Positions 18,660 to 28,171 of a DNA stretch of 64,000 nt are shown here, piece after piece; the stretch's first letter is position 1; every line of letters begins with the position of its first letter. Below the pieces are notes generated by a model that saw only the letters and a list, made by a program, of their open reading frames with translations, did not search any database and was not told the DNA's origin. Both the position numbers and the translations under genes were made by a program. Origin of the DNA: Planctomycetota bacterium (lineage in GTDB: Bacteria; Planctomycetota; Phycisphaerae; UBA1845; PWPN01); contig JAKLEZ010000001.1 of assembly GCA_022711465.1 (NCBI GenBank), positions 186,001 to 250,000 on the forward strand, in the 5' to 3' direction.

Positions 18660-20099
18660 TTGCCAGACGCGATTGACGAGTCTGCTTCCGTCGAGGGCCC
18701 GGTGGCGGAAAGCGCTTCCCGCCCGCCCGCGCCGGCCAACCACCTGCTCAGCCGGTCGGTCACCTCCGCGCTGCTCTGGCTCGCACTCCCGGTGCTGGCC
18801 GAGCAGTCTCTGTTCCTGCTGCTCGGGCTGACCGAGATGTTCCTGGCAGGGACCATCAGCAAGGAAGCGACTACGGCCATCGGACTCGCTTCCCAGGTGG
18901 GGTGGCTGGCCGGTCTGCTCTTCAGTTTCGTCGGGGTGGGTGCCACCGCACTCGTATCCCGACATGCTGGCATGGGTGACCCCAAGCAGGCCAATCATTT
19001 CGCCAACCAGGCCATGGGAGCGGCCGTCCTCATGGGCATCACCGCCTGTGCCCTGCTCCAGCTTGCGGCCCCCTACATGCCGGGTTTCCTTCACTGGAAG
19101 GGAGAGCCCGCTGAAATCGGCGTCCGGTTCCTTCGGGTGGACGCGTGCGGGCACATCACCGGAGCCCTGGTCGTGATCGCGTCAGCGTGCTGGCGCGGCA
19201 CGGGCGACACCCGCACCCCGCTCTACATCATGTGCGCGGCCAACCTGTTCAACATTGTGGTGTCCACGACCCTGAGATTCGGCTGGGGACCGATCCCGAG
19301 CTACGGAGTCATGGGTATCGCCTACGGCACGCTGTGCGCGAGAATCCTCGGCGGAGCCATTGCCGTCGCCCTGCTGTTCCGCGGGCGGAGCGGTCTGCAG
19401 CTTCTCCGCCGGGAGTTGCCCTTTCGCGGCGACTCGATGAGCCGCCTCTTCAGAGTCGGCATCCCGGCCGGCATCGACGGCATCTTGCTCTGGAGCGGAC
19501 AGTTCGCCTTTCTCATGATCATCAGCAACCTGGCGACGGGCGAGGAACAAGCGGCCACGGTCGCCGCCCACTTCGTCGGTATTCGCGTGGAGGCCCTCTC
19601 CTATCTGCCGGCATGGGCATGGGGAGTCGCGGCAGCGACGATGGTCGGCCAGTCGCTGGGCGCCGGACAACCGGATCGAGCTCGGCGAAGCGGTCACTTG
19701 GCCGCCGCTCAGGGTGCGGGCTTGTGTCTGTTGATGGGCGTCTGCTACTTTGTTTTCGCGAAGCAGATCTATGCGGTCATGAACTCCAGCGGCGACCTGG
19801 AACGGGTTTCCGCCATCGGCGTTCCGGCATTGAGACTCCTGGCCTTCTTTCAGATCCCCTGCGCACTGATGATCATTTACCCCAACGCTTTGCGCGGCGC
19901 GGGCGACACGCGATACCCCCTGTTGTACACGCTGCTGGGTATGGTGATCTGGCGTCTGCCGTTGGCCTATCTGTGCGGAGTCACCCTGAACGGGGGCTTG
20001 GTGGGTGCATGGATCGGCATGTGCCTGGACATGACGTTTCGAGCGATCTGCAACGCCATCCGCTTCACCCGGGGGCGGTGGGTCGCGATCCAGGTGTGA
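18660..20099 (+). CDS. MATE-family multidrug/solute exporter
   Basis: The protein has 479 residues from TTG 18660, with AGGAG (18645-18649) ten bases upstream. About twelve hydrophobic segments form two related halves (LLWLALPVLAEQSLFLLLGL; LFRVGIPAGIDGILLWSGQF). The repeated RGTGDTRTPLYI and RGAGDTRYPLLYT stretches after helices are typical of MATE/NorM-DinF proteins, cation-coupled antiporters of the inner membrane. A 16-codon frame (ATG 18626 to TGA 18676) overlaps the start in another phase. The gene lies 95 bases after the radical SAM gene and may export its product. Confidence 0.9.
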   Translation: MPDAIDESASVEGPVAESASRPPAPANHLLSRSVTSALLWLALPVLAEQSLFLLLGLTEMFLAGTISKEATTAIGLASQVGWLAGLLFSFVGVGATALVSRHAGMGDPKQANHFANQAMGAAVLMGITACALLQLAAPYMPGFLHWKGEPAEIGVRFLRVDACGHITGALVVIASACWRGTGDTRTPLYIMCAANLFNIVVSTTLRFGWGPIPSYGVMGIAYGTLCARILGGAIAVALLFRGRSGLQLLRRELPFRGDSMSRLFRVGIPAGIDGILLWSGQFAFLMIISNLATGEEQAATVAAHFVGIRVEALSYLPAWAWGVAAATMVGQSLGAGQPDRARRSGHLAAAQGAGLCLLMGVCYFVFAKQIYAVMNSSGDLERVSAIGVPALRLLAFFQIPCALMIIYPNALRGAGDTRYPLLYTLLGMVIWRLPLAYLCGVTLNGGLVGAWIGMCLDMTFRAICNAIRFTRGRWVAIQV

Positions 20100-20137
20100 C
20101 CGCGACTGAAGGCGGCCATCCTAGACCGACCGGTCGT

Positions 20138-20166
20138 TTGCAGCGTGCGCCGGCGGTGCCTATAAT
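20138..20166 (+). promoter_or_regulatory. Sigma-70-type promoter (TTGCAG-17-TATAAT)
   Basis: TTGCAG (20138-20143), a 17-base spacer and a perfect TATAAT (20161-20166) lie 51 bases before the BamD-like start. In DNA this rich in GC a perfect -10 box with ideal spacing is unlikely to be chance. It probably drives the BamD-like, LptE-like, ftsH and GNAT group. Confidence 0.7.
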
Positions 20167-20216
20167 CGCCCCCGCTGTAAGGACTTCAGGGTATCAGGCG
20201 GGTGACGGGATCCGCT

Positions 20217-21341
20217 ATGCGAGCCACTTTCATGCAACATCTGTCCCAACGGAAGTTCCGCTTGGCTGCCTGCTGGCTGTCGGGACTCGGCCTGCTTGCC
20301 GGGACAGCCCTCGCGGCATCCGACCCTGTTTCTGCACCCAAGCGCGAACGAGTCGAACGTCTGGAGTACGACCCCCAGTCTCAGCAGTGGACGGAGGCCC
20401 GGCCGCCAGTGAGCGGGACCGCCGATGGCGACCTGGATCTTATCCGCCAGGACGTGGCCCGGAGCGACTTCAAGACGGCCTTGGCGAAAGTCAAGAATTG
20501 GCTGAAAACGTACGGTGCTGATCATCCCCGCCACGCCGAAGCCCTGTACCTGAAAGGGACCGCTTACCTGGAAACCGGCGACTACCGAGGGGCCCAGGAC
20601 ACCTACCAAACGCTGCTCAACGATTATCCGGGCTCCGAGTATGCGGAGCGCTCGCTGTCGGCCCTGTTTCGGGTTGGGGAGCAGTACTTGGCCGGCAAAC
20701 GCCGCAAAGCACTCAAAGGTCTGTTTCGTATCAAGGACCGGGAGGGCGGGGTCAAGATCATGGACGACATGATTGCCAACTACGCGGACACCCCCCTGGC
20801 GGAGCAGGCCCAGCTGACCAAGGCAAACTACTACTACGAACGCGGCGAGTTTGACGTCGCCCAGGAGGAATACGCCCGGTTTTCCCGCGACTTCCCGAAG
20901 AGCCGTTTTGCGCCGAAATCCCAGTTGTATAGCGCGTATTCGGCCCTGGCCGCCTTCCCGGGGATCAAGTTCGACGATGCCCCCCTGGTCGAGGCCGAGG
21001 AACGGTTCCGCCAGTTCATGGGCGACTACCCCGATCAGGCCCGGCAGCTGGATGTCCCCCTGCTCCTCGACCAGATCGCATCCACAAGAGCGGACAAGAC
21101 TTACGACATCGCCAGGTTTTACGAGAGGACCGGCGAACAGCAGGCGGCGTTGTACTACTACCGTGCGACGACGACACGCTGGCCGGGCACGCCGGCGGCC
21201 GGACAGGCTCGGGGGCGGCTGGCGGCCCTGGGCGAAGCAGGGGAGGGAGCCGAAACCGCCCCTGAAGCCGATGGTCAACCGGTATCCCGGAGCGCCGACC
21301 CAGAGGCGGTCAGTCGACCCGCGGAGTCTGCCCAACCGTAG
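20217..21341 (+). CDS. BamD/YfiO-like TPR protein
   Basis: The protein has 374 residues from ATG 20217 (GTG 20202 is possible). The signal peptide is around RLAACWLSGLGLLAGTALA; it lacks a lipobox Cys, so the protein looks soluble-periplasmic rather than lipid-anchored. Residues about 70-330 are tetratricopeptide-like repeats: AEALYLKGTAYLETGDYRGA, QLTKANYYYERGEFDVAQEE, YDIARFYERTGEQQAALYYY. The order and spacing resemble BamD outer-membrane assembly proteins, which are normally about 240-280 residues. The C-terminus is low-complexity. It is followed 51 bases later by an LptE-like gene, which supports an envelope role. Confidence 0.75.
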   Translation: MRATFMQHLSQRKFRLAACWLSGLGLLAGTALAASDPVSAPKRERVERLEYDPQSQQWTEARPPVSGTADGDLDLIRQDVARSDFKTALAKVKNWLKTYGADHPRHAEALYLKGTAYLETGDYRGAQDTYQTLLNDYPGSEYAERSLSALFRVGEQYLAGKRRKALKGLFRIKDREGGVKIMDDMIANYADTPLAEQAQLTKANYYYERGEFDVAQEEYARFSRDFPKSRFAPKSQLYSAYSALAAFPGIKFDDAPLVEAEERFRQFMGDYPDQARQLDVPLLLDQIASTRADKTYDIARFYERTGEQQAALYYYRATTTRWPGTPAAGQARGRLAALGEAGEGAETAPEADGQPVSRSADPEAVSRPAESAQP

Positions 21342-21392
21342 ATGAAGCAGCACGACGGTCGGATGGGACCGAGCTGATAAAATGGTGCGGAG

Positions 21393-21947
21393 ATGCAGCC
21401 GATGATGAGACTAGTCGATCGACGGGAGAAGCCCGCCCGAGCCCCGCGCAGCCTTTTTCTCGGACCCTGGCTGCCCATGGCCGGCTTGGCACTCATGATG
21501 GCGGGCTGCGGCTACTCGTCGGATTCGTTGTACCGCAAGAACATCCGCACGGTTTACGTGGAGATGTTCCAGACCAAGGAGTTTCGTCGAGGGATCGAGT
21601 TTCAGCTGACCGAGGCGGTGCGCAAGGAGATCGATCGCCGCACCCCCTACAAAAACGCGCCCAAGGAGAAGGCGGACTCGGTCATGTCCGGCGAGGTCCT
21701 GGAGTGGCAGGAGACAGCCATCGGCCACGACCACATCGCCGCCTTGCCGCGCGACACCGCGGGTACGCTGGTGATTCGCTTCCGCTGGCAGGATATGCGA
21801 ACGGGCAAGATCATCGTGGAGCATCCCAGACTGATCACGACGATCCAGTACGTTCGCCCTGCGGGCGAAACGATCGAACAGGGCCGGTTTGACGCGGTGA
21901 CCAAGATGGCTCGGGCGGTGGTGGATCGGATGGCTACGGACTGGTAG
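21393..21947 (+). CDS. LptE-like outer-membrane lipoprotein
   Basis: The protein has 184 residues with a lipoprotein signal; lipobox MMAGC, mature protein beginning CGYSSDSLYRKNI. IRTVYVEMF, FRRGIEFQLTEAVRKEI and a following beta-strand pattern fit the LptE family. LptE plugs the LptD barrel and helps place lipopolysaccharide in the outer membrane. Start alternatives at 21402 and 21405 shorten the basic N-region only. ftsH begins 33 bases after its stop. LptE is poorly conserved, so the name rests on size, lipobox and the first 40 mature residues. Confidence 0.7.
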   Translation: MQPMMRLVDRREKPARAPRSLFLGPWLPMAGLALMMAGCGYSSDSLYRKNIRTVYVEMFQTKEFRRGIEFQLTEAVRKEIDRRTPYKNAPKEKADSVMSGEVLEWQETAIGHDHIAALPRDTAGTLVIRFRWQDMRTGKIIVEHPRLITTIQYVRPAGETIEQGRFDAVTKMARAVVDRMATDW

Positions 21948-21980
21948 CGCGTCTATGATCCCTGAGAGGATAGTGTGAGG

Positions 21981-23996
21981 ATGTCCGACAATCCTGAACG
22001 TGATGATCGCCCCTCCCGCTCCCGGCCGCCGGGCCCGCCCATGCGCATGTCGCGAGGCGTCTTCGGTTGGGTGGTCGTCATTCTGATCTCCCTCACCCTG
22101 GTCATGATGGTGATGCAGGGCTACACCGAGCGCGCCCCCCTGCGCTTTGACCAGTTCATGGCCGAGGTCCGCAGCCACAACGTCAAATCCGTGGTCATCA
22201 AGAGCGACAGCATCATCGGCGAACTCATCGAGGTCCGCGGGCAGGGCGATACCCGGCAATTCCAGGTCGAGCTCCTCCCCGGCCACAACGACGATACCGC
22301 CTTGCGGGCCGAACTTGACAAGTACAAGGTGGAGTTTCGGTACGACGGCAGCGGGAGCATCCTGATCAACATACTGCTGGGCTTCCTGCCCTGGCTGGTC
22401 GTCTTCGCGTTCATCTGGTTCTTCATCTTTCGGCAGTTTCGCGGCGTCGGCGGCGGGCCGGGCGGCATGCTCGGCAACTTCGGCCGATCCAAGCACCGCG
22501 TGACCTCGAAGGAACACACGAACATCACCTTCAACGATGTGGCCGGCGTCCAGGAAGCCAAGGAGGAATGCTCGGAAATCATCGAGTTTCTCAAGAACCC
22601 GAAACGCTTCCAGCGGCTGGGAGGGCGCATTCCACGTGGCGTGCTCCTGGTCGGCGAGCCGGGATGCGGCAAGACCCTGCTGGCCAAGGCCATCGCCGGT
22701 GAGGCCGACGTACCGTTCTTCAGCATCTCCGGAAGCGACTTCGTGGAGATGTTCGTCGGCGTCGGAGCCTCACGCGTCCGCGACCTGTTCAAGCAGGCCA
22801 AGGACAACTCGCCGTGCATCATCTTCCTGGATGAAATCGACGCCGTCGGCCGGCGGCGCGGGGCCGGCTTCACCAGCGGCGGACACGACGAACGCGAGCA
22901 GACCCTCAACGCCATCCTGGTCGAGATGGACGGCTTCGATACGTCCGACCAGGTCATCGTCATCGCCGCAACGAACCGATCCGATGTGCTCGATCCCGCC
23001 CTGGTCCGGCCAGGACGATTCGACCGCCAGGTGTTCGTCCCTCTTCCGGACGTCAAGGGACGGCTCGACATCCTCAAGGTCCACGCCAAGAAGATCAAGA
23101 TGGGCCCCAACGTCGATCTGCAGCGACTGGCCCGCGGCACGCCGATGTTCAGCGGAGCCGATCTGGCGGCGATCATCAACGAGGCCGCGATCCTGGCGAC
23201 CATGGCCAACAAGGACTACGTCGAGATGACCGACCTGGAGGAGGCCCGGGACAAGGTGCGCTGGGGCCGAGCCAAGAAGAGCCGAGTCATCGACGACCAG
23301 GAACGGATTGCCACCGCTTACCACGAGGCGGGACACGCCCTCGTCCAGGGGCTGCTTCCCGAGGCCGACCCCCTGCACAAGGTGAGTATCATCCCCCGGG
23401 GACCGTATCTCGGAGCTTCTTTCTCCCTTCCAGAAAAAGACCGAACCACCTACGGCGCCAAGTACGTCCGGGCCACGCTTCGGATCATGTGCGCCGGCCG
23501 TGTGGCCGAGGAGATGGCCTGCGGCGACATGAACTCGGGAGCGGCCTCCGATATCCGGCAGGCAACGGAAATGGCCCACCGCATGGTCGCCGAGTGGGGC
23601 ATGAGCGATCGGGTGGGCTTCATCTATTACGGCGATGACCCCTCCCGGGCGAGCAAGTGGTGGGACATGCCCGGCGGCCGGGACCACTCCCAGCAGACCG
23701 CGCAGATGATCGACGAGGAGGTTCACCGTATCATCGACGAAGCCTACGCGGACACCCGCAAGATCCTCACCCAGAACCGCGACAAGCTCGACGCCGTCGC
23801 CCAGGCACTCATGAAGTACGAGACTCTCGACGCGTCGGAGGTCCACGCCCTGCTCCGCGGCGAAACGCTCGATCGCCCGACGATCAGCGACCTGCTCGAC
23901 GCCGACCGGGCCGGTACTCCACCGCCCACGCCGGTCAGCCGACCGGCCAGGCCGGAACCCGAACTCGGCTCCGGACCCCTGCCCCAGCCGGGTTGA
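21981..23996 (+). CDS. ftsH: ATP-dependent zinc metalloprotease FtsH
   Basis: The protein has 671 residues from ATG 21981, with AGAGGA ten bases upstream (GTG 21975 is an alternative). It is a membrane AAA+ protease that degrades misplaced membrane and regulatory proteins. Two transmembrane segments ([38 protein letters not shown]) flank the small periplasmic domain. The AAA domain follows: Walker A GEPGCGKT, Walker [12 protein letters not shown], and the second region of homology [20 protein letters not shown]. The protease domain carries HEAGH and the downstream Asp in [10 protein letters not shown]. The P-loop differs from the common GPPGTGKT and the segment after HEAGH ([18 protein letters not shown]) departs from the usual sequence, but all catalytic residues are kept. 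Confidence 0.95.
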   Translation: MSDNPERDDRPSRSRPPGPPMRMSRGVFGWVVVILISLTLVMMVMQGYTERAPLRFDQFMAEVRSHNVKSVVIKSDSIIGELIEVRGQGDTRQFQVELLPGHNDDTALRAELDKYKVEFRYDGSGSILINILLGFLPWLVVFAFIWFFIFRQFRGVGGGPGGMLGNFGRSKHRVTSKEHTNITFNDVAGVQEAKEECSEIIEFLKNPKRFQRLGGRIPRGVLLVGEPGCGKTLLAKAIAGEADVPFFSISGSDFVEMFVGVGASRVRDLFKQAKDNSPCIIFLDEIDAVGRRRGAGFTSGGHDEREQTLNAILVEMDGFDTSDQVIVIAATNRSDVLDPALVRPGRFDRQVFVPLPDVKGRLDILKVHAKKIKMGPNVDLQRLARGTPMFSGADLAAIINEAAILATMANKDYVEMTDLEEARDKVRWGRAKKSRVIDDQERIATAYHEAGHALVQGLLPEADPLHKVSIIPRGPYLGASFSLPEKDRTTYGAKYVRATLRIMCAGRVAEEMACGDMNSGAASDIRQATEMAHRMVAEWGMSDRVGFIYYGDDPSRASKWWDMPGGRDHSQQTAQMIDEEVHRIIDEAYADTRKILTQNRDKLDAVAQALMKYETLDASEVHALLRGETLDRPTISDLLDADRAGTPPPTPVSRPARPEPELGSGPLPQPG

Positions 23997-24004
23997 GGTG
24001 ACGC

Positions 24005-24484
24005 ATGGCAAACGCCGAGATCACACCTGTCGGGCTGGGCGAACTGGACCTGCTGGTCGATCTGTTCCGGCAGGTCTTTCGGCCGGGCCGCGAGCGAGCC
24101 TTTTTTGAACGCCGCTTTCGCGGACGATACAACCCCCTGCTGCTTCTGGCCCAGGTGGATCGCAAACCCGCCGGCTTTGCCATCGGCTACGAGCTCAAGC
24201 CGGGCACCTTCTACTGCTGGCTGGTCGGCGTGCTTGCCCCGTACCGCCGATCCGGCATTGCCGCCCAGCTCATGGAGGCCATGACCGCCTGGGTCCGAGA
24301 CAACGGCTACCACATCATCCGGTTCGAATGCTACAACAGCCAGCGCCCCATGCTCCACCTGGCCATCCGGCAAGGCTATGATATCGTCGGGCTGCGACTT
24401 GACCCGGATACCGGCACCAATCTCATCATCATGGAATGCGACCTGGGCGATACGGCCGACGACGAATCGTCCGACGATATCTGA
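24005..24484 (+). CDS. GNAT-family N-acetyltransferase
   Basis: The protein has 159 residues. It starts nine bases after the ftsH stop, with GAGGTGA as ribosome site, so it is surely co-transcribed with ftsH. The core motif is YCWLVGVLAPYRRSGIAAQLMEA, where RRSGIA is the acetyl-CoA loop. It is followed by IIRFECYNSQRPMLHLAIRQGY, the helix with the conserved Asn. Substrate unknown. A short GC hairpin (24491-24505) follows the stop but has no T-run. Confidence 0.85.
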   Translation: MANAEITPVGLGELDLLVDLFRQVFRPGRERAFFERRFRGRYNPLLLLAQVDRKPAGFAIGYELKPGTFYCWLVGVLAPYRRSGIAAQLMEAMTAWVRDNGYHIIRFECYNSQRPMLHLAIRQGYDIVGLRLDPDTGTNLIIMECDLGDTADDESSDDI

Positions 24485-24662
24485 GCCGCTCCGGCCTTCG
24501 GCCGGCCGCCGCGAGCCCGCGAACGCCATCCGCTTGGCCAGCGAACTTCCGCCCAGAGGTCTCGTGTTCGAAGCCTGCTCCGCGCGTTGGACACCGCTCA
24601 TCCCATCGGTCATGATGTTGGCTAAGTCGATCGATCAAGGTCCATCCAGGAGCAGGCTCATC

Positions 24663-26543
24663 ATGACCACCCGCGGCCCAGGACGACCCACGCCCATTCC
24701 CATCAGCCTGATTGCAGCCCTCGTAGCCAGCGGCAACCTGCTCGCCCAGGCGGGCGACGTGCAGGTCAAGGTATCCAGCCGCCCGCTCCACGAAGGCAAG
24801 GTCAACCCCATGCTCTTCGGCAACTTCATGGAGCCGCTCGACGATCTTATACCCGGCATGTGGTCCGAGATGCTCAACGACCGCGGCTTCGAAGGGGTCG
24901 TTCGATGCGCCAATTGGGTCTACTACGACGGAGCGGCGAATACCTGCGACCGCCAGTGGGAACCCGGCGATGACTGGAGTCTCGAGACCGCCGGGGCATT
25001 CAACGGGCCACGCTGCGCTCGCATCACCGGCCGGCTGGACCGGCCCGCGGGCATGGCCCAGCCCGGCCTGGCCGTGACCAAGGGTGCGACCTACCACTTC
25101 GCCGGCCACTTCCGAGCTAATGCCGCCGATACCCGCGTGCAGGTCGTGATCAAGGCCGCCCTTGCGCAGGGCGACTGGACCGAGCTGGCCGCGGCAAGCC
25201 TTCCGCCGCCAGGGGCGACGTGGACCCGAGCGGCGGCCCAGTTGATCTCCGGCGGGACAACCGACCGGGCGGTGTTCGAAATCCGAGTGACCGGCAAGGG
25301 CACGGTCTGGGCGGACAAGCTCTCGCTCATGCCCGCACAGAACCTCAAAGGCTGGCGAACGGATGTGATCGGAGCGATCGGGGCGGCCAGGCCGGCGGTC
25401 ATCCGATGGGGCGGGAGCGCGATCGATCCCGGCGGCTATCGCTGGAAGAGCGGCATCGGCAATCGCGATCAGCGTGTGCCCTTCCCAAATACCATCTGGG
25501 GAAGAATTGACTCGAACGACGTCGGCATAGACGAGTTCTGCCAGTTCTGCGAGCTGGTCCAGGCCGAGCCACTGATCTGCCTGAGCTTCTCCGATGGGCC
25601 CCAGAACGCCGCCGACCTGGTCCAGTACTGCAACGGCCCGGCCGACACCGAATGGGGCGCGAAACGCGCCGCCAACGGTCATCCCGAGCCGTACCGCGTC
25701 AAGTACTGGCAACTCGGAAACGAGATCAGCGGCGAGGACGACAACTACGTCGCCAAGTGCCCGGCCTTCTTCGAGGCCATGAAACGAGCCGACCCGAGCG
25801 TCCGGCTCCTTTCCTCGTTTCCGTCCCAGAAGGTGCTCGACGCCCTCGGCAAGAGCGTCGCCTACATCGCCCCGCACCATTACACGCCGGACCTGGGCGG
25901 GTGCGAGGCCGACTTCAACAAGCTGGACCGCATGATCCGCAACGCGCCCGGATGCGACCACATCCGAGTCGCAGTCACCGAGTGGAACTTCACCGCCGGC
26001 GACTGGGGACTTATGCGCGGCAAGATGCTGACACTCGAGGGTGCCCTGCTGAACGCCCGTTATCTGAACCTGCTCGCCCGCTACAGCGACCTCGTGGAAA
26101 TCGCCTGCCGCTCGAACATGGCCAACAGCTCCTGCAGCGGCATCATCGGCACCAGCCCGGCCGGTCTGCTCAAACGCCCCAGCTACCACGTCATGAAGCT
26201 GTACAGCGAACACGCCAAGCCGATTCCGCTGGCGATCGGGAATCTACCCGACGGCCTCGACGGCATGGCTTGCGCGACACTCGACCGCAAGGCGGTCTGC
26301 CTGTTCGCGGTCAGCCTGAAAAACGAGCCAACCGAGCTGGTGCTTGACCTGACCGAGTTCGGTGATGCCTTCACGTGCCTGGCCATGGAGACCGTTTCCG
26401 ACACCCTGGACGCCCGGCAGCCGGACGTGATGAACCACTGGACCGCCCCCGGCCGCGTCGCGGCGACCCGGACGGCGGTCAAGGGCAACAAGGTGACGCT
26501 ACCCGCCTTTTCGGCCGCCGCGATCGAGTGTGGAAAACCCTGA
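24663..26543 (+). CDS. Secreted GH51 alpha-L-arabinofuranosidase-like protein
   Basis: The protein has 626 residues from ATG 24663, with AGGAG (24648-24652) upstream. The signal peptide ends near ASGNLLAQA. LFGNFMEPLDDLIPGMWSEM and LNDRGFEG are typical of the GH51 N-terminus. A jelly-roll insertion of about 150 residues follows. The barrel has RWGGSAIDPGGYRWKSGIG, the acid/base Glu in QLGNEISG and the probable nucleophile Glu in VAVTEWNFTAGDW. A C-terminal beta domain closes the protein. GH51 enzymes remove arabinofuranosyl side chains from arabinan or arabinoxylan. With the GH172-type genes at the window start it suggests use of furanoside-rich polymers. Confidence 0.88.
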   Translation: MTTRGPGRPTPIPISLIAALVASGNLLAQAGDVQVKVSSRPLHEGKVNPMLFGNFMEPLDDLIPGMWSEMLNDRGFEGVVRCANWVYYDGAANTCDRQWEPGDDWSLETAGAFNGPRCARITGRLDRPAGMAQPGLAVTKGATYHFAGHFRANAADTRVQVVIKAALAQGDWTELAAASLPPPGATWTRAAAQLISGGTTDRAVFEIRVTGKGTVWADKLSLMPAQNLKGWRTDVIGAIGAARPAVIRWGGSAIDPGGYRWKSGIGNRDQRVPFPNTIWGRIDSNDVGIDEFCQFCELVQAEPLICLSFSDGPQNAADLVQYCNGPADTEWGAKRAANGHPEPYRVKYWQLGNEISGEDDNYVAKCPAFFEAMKRADPSVRLLSSFPSQKVLDALGKSVAYIAPHHYTPDLGGCEADFNKLDRMIRNAPGCDHIRVAVTEWNFTAGDWGLMRGKMLTLEGALLNARYLNLLARYSDLVEIACRSNMANSSCSGIIGTSPAGLLKRPSYHVMKLYSEHAKPIPLAIGNLPDGLDGMACATLDRKAVCLFAVSLKNEPTELVLDLTEFGDAFTCLAMETVSDTLDARQPDVMNHWTAPGRVAATRTAVKGNKVTLPAFSAAAIECGKP

Positions 26544-26592
26544 GATGGATCGGTTAAGATAGAGCCGGCAAGGAACAAAACGAGGTGAATCC

Positions 26593-28134
26593 ATGCGCGC
26601 GAATTGGCGATCGGGTTGGGTGCTGACGCTGCTTCGAATGGTCATCGGCTGGCACTTTCTCTACGAGGGTGTCATCAAGGTCCTTGCCAAGGACTGGAGC
26701 TCGGCCGATTACCTGACCGACTCAACGTGGCGGCTGGCCCCGTTCTTCCGCGGACTGACTGAGTCGCCGACCACGCTTCATGCCGTGGACTTGCTCAACA
26801 TGTGGGGACTGGGTCTCATCGGCCTCGGCCTCGTGCTCGGTGTCTTCACCCGCCTCTCCGCCTTCGCCGGTGCCGTACTCCTCTCGCTCTACTACATATC
26901 CAACCCGCCCTTCATCGGCTTGCGCGGCGTATACGGCGAGGGCAACTACCTGATCATCAACAAGAACCTGATCGAGATCGCCGCCCTGATCATGTTCGTC
27001 TTCATCCCCCGGGGCTGGATGTACGGGCTGGACGGAATCCTGCGGTCCATCCGGGCGCGACAACAGCCGGCCGCGAACCGAACCGCCAAGGTCGCCCCGG
27101 CAGAACCCGCCACCGACGAGGACCCGCGCCTCACCCACCGGCGCATCTTCCTGCGCGACCTGGCCGGAATCCCAGCCCTCGGAGCCTTCTGGTACGCCGT
27201 GGACCGGAAACGCAAGTGGGACAGCCACGAGGAACGACTCCTGGTCGAGGCCGGAGCCGACGGGCGGACCTCCGCCACCCTCAAGAAGTTCACTTTCTCC
27301 CGACTCAAGGACCTGACCGGCACCATGACCTACGGCCATATCGGCAAGCTGAAACTCAGCCGGCTCATCATGGGCGGAAACCTCATCGGCGGCTGGGCTC
27401 ACGCACGCGACCTGCTGTACGTCTCCGACCTGGTCAAGGCCTACCACACCGATGAGCGAGTCATCAACACCTTCCGCCTGGCCGAGAAGTGCGGCATCAA
27501 CACGTTCCTGACTCACCCCATGCTGCTGCGAATCGCCCAGAAGTACTGGAACGAGTACGGTGGCAAGATCCAGTTCGTCTCCGATTGCGGCGGCAGCGAT
27601 CTGGCTGCGGCGGTCAAGCTGTCCATCGAGGGCGGGGCTCATGCCGCCTACGTCCAGGGTGGAACAGCGGACCGGCTGGTCGAGGAAGGAAAGATCGATG
27701 AGATTTACCGCGCGGTGCAGACCATCAGGGCCGCCGGCCTGCCCGCCGGCATCGGTGGCCATCGCCTCAAGACAATCCAAGCCTGCGTCGAGAAGAGCAT
27801 CCACCCCGACTTCTGGATGAAGACCCTCCACCACCACAACTACTGGTCTTCACGAACCACCGAGGGCGATCACGACAACAACTTCTGCCTGGAACCGGAC
27901 GAGACCATCAAGCTGATGAGGGACCTGCCGGAGCCGTGGATCGCCTTCAAGGTGATGGCGGCCGGCGCCATCAAGCCGGAAGACGGCTTTCTGTACGCTT
28001 TCCGGAACGGCGCCGACTTCATCTGCGCCGGAATGTACGACTTCCAGATCGTCCCCGACGTCAACCTGGTCTCGTCCATCCTCGCCAACCTGGCGAAAAC
28101 AAACGACCGCAGCCGGCCCTGGCGAGCCCTGTGA
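26593..28134 (+). CDS. DoxX membrane domain fused to TIM-barrel (aldo/keto reductase-like) domain
   Basis: The protein has 513 residues. Residues 1-150 are a DoxX-type four-helix membrane domain (LLRMVIGWHFLYEGVIKVL; GLGLIGLGLVLGVFTRLSAF). Near residue 180 lies THRRIFLRDLAGIPALGAFW, which reads like a Tat signal now buried inside the chain. The rest is a soluble barrel beginning GKLKLSRLIMGGNLIGGWAH, with LAEKCGINTFLTHPM, AAYVQGGTADRLVEEGKIDE and ending in a segment with AFKVMAAGAIKPEDGF. The first strand resembles aldo/keto reductases, but the catalytic Tyr/Lys pair is not evident. Substrate unknown. It lies 49 bases after the GH51 gene. Confidence 0.72.
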   Translation: MRANWRSGWVLTLLRMVIGWHFLYEGVIKVLAKDWSSADYLTDSTWRLAPFFRGLTESPTTLHAVDLLNMWGLGLIGLGLVLGVFTRLSAFAGAVLLSLYYISNPPFIGLRGVYGEGNYLIINKNLIEIAALIMFVFIPRGWMYGLDGILRSIRARQQPAANRTAKVAPAEPATDEDPRLTHRRIFLRDLAGIPALGAFWYAVDRKRKWDSHEERLLVEAGADGRTSATLKKFTFSRLKDLTGTMTYGHIGKLKLSRLIMGGNLIGGWAHARDLLYVSDLVKAYHTDERVINTFRLAEKCGINTFLTHPMLLRIAQKYWNEYGGKIQFVSDCGGSDLAAAVKLSIEGGAHAAYVQGGTADRLVEEGKIDEIYRAVQTIRAAGLPAGIGGHRLKTIQACVEKSIHPDFWMKTLHHHNYWSSRTTEGDHDNNFCLEPDETIKLMRDLPEPWIAFKVMAAGAIKPEDGFLYAFRNGADFICAGMYDFQIVPDVNLVSSILANLAKTNDRSRPWRAL

Positions 28135-28171
28135 ATCCGTGCAAAACCGGGAACAGATGAGAGCCTCATCC

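Noticed and set aside
23985..24010. ftsH ends GGT TGA GGT GAC, similar to the TGA context of candidate selenoprotein C
   Set aside because: TGAGGTGA here contains the ribosome site of the next gene. The frame after the stop is not protein-like and no UGG-loop hairpin follows.
24491..24505. CCGGCC-TTC-GGCCGG hairpin after the GNAT gene, considered as a terminator
   Set aside because: Only six pairs and no T-run on either strand; common by chance in GC-rich DNA.
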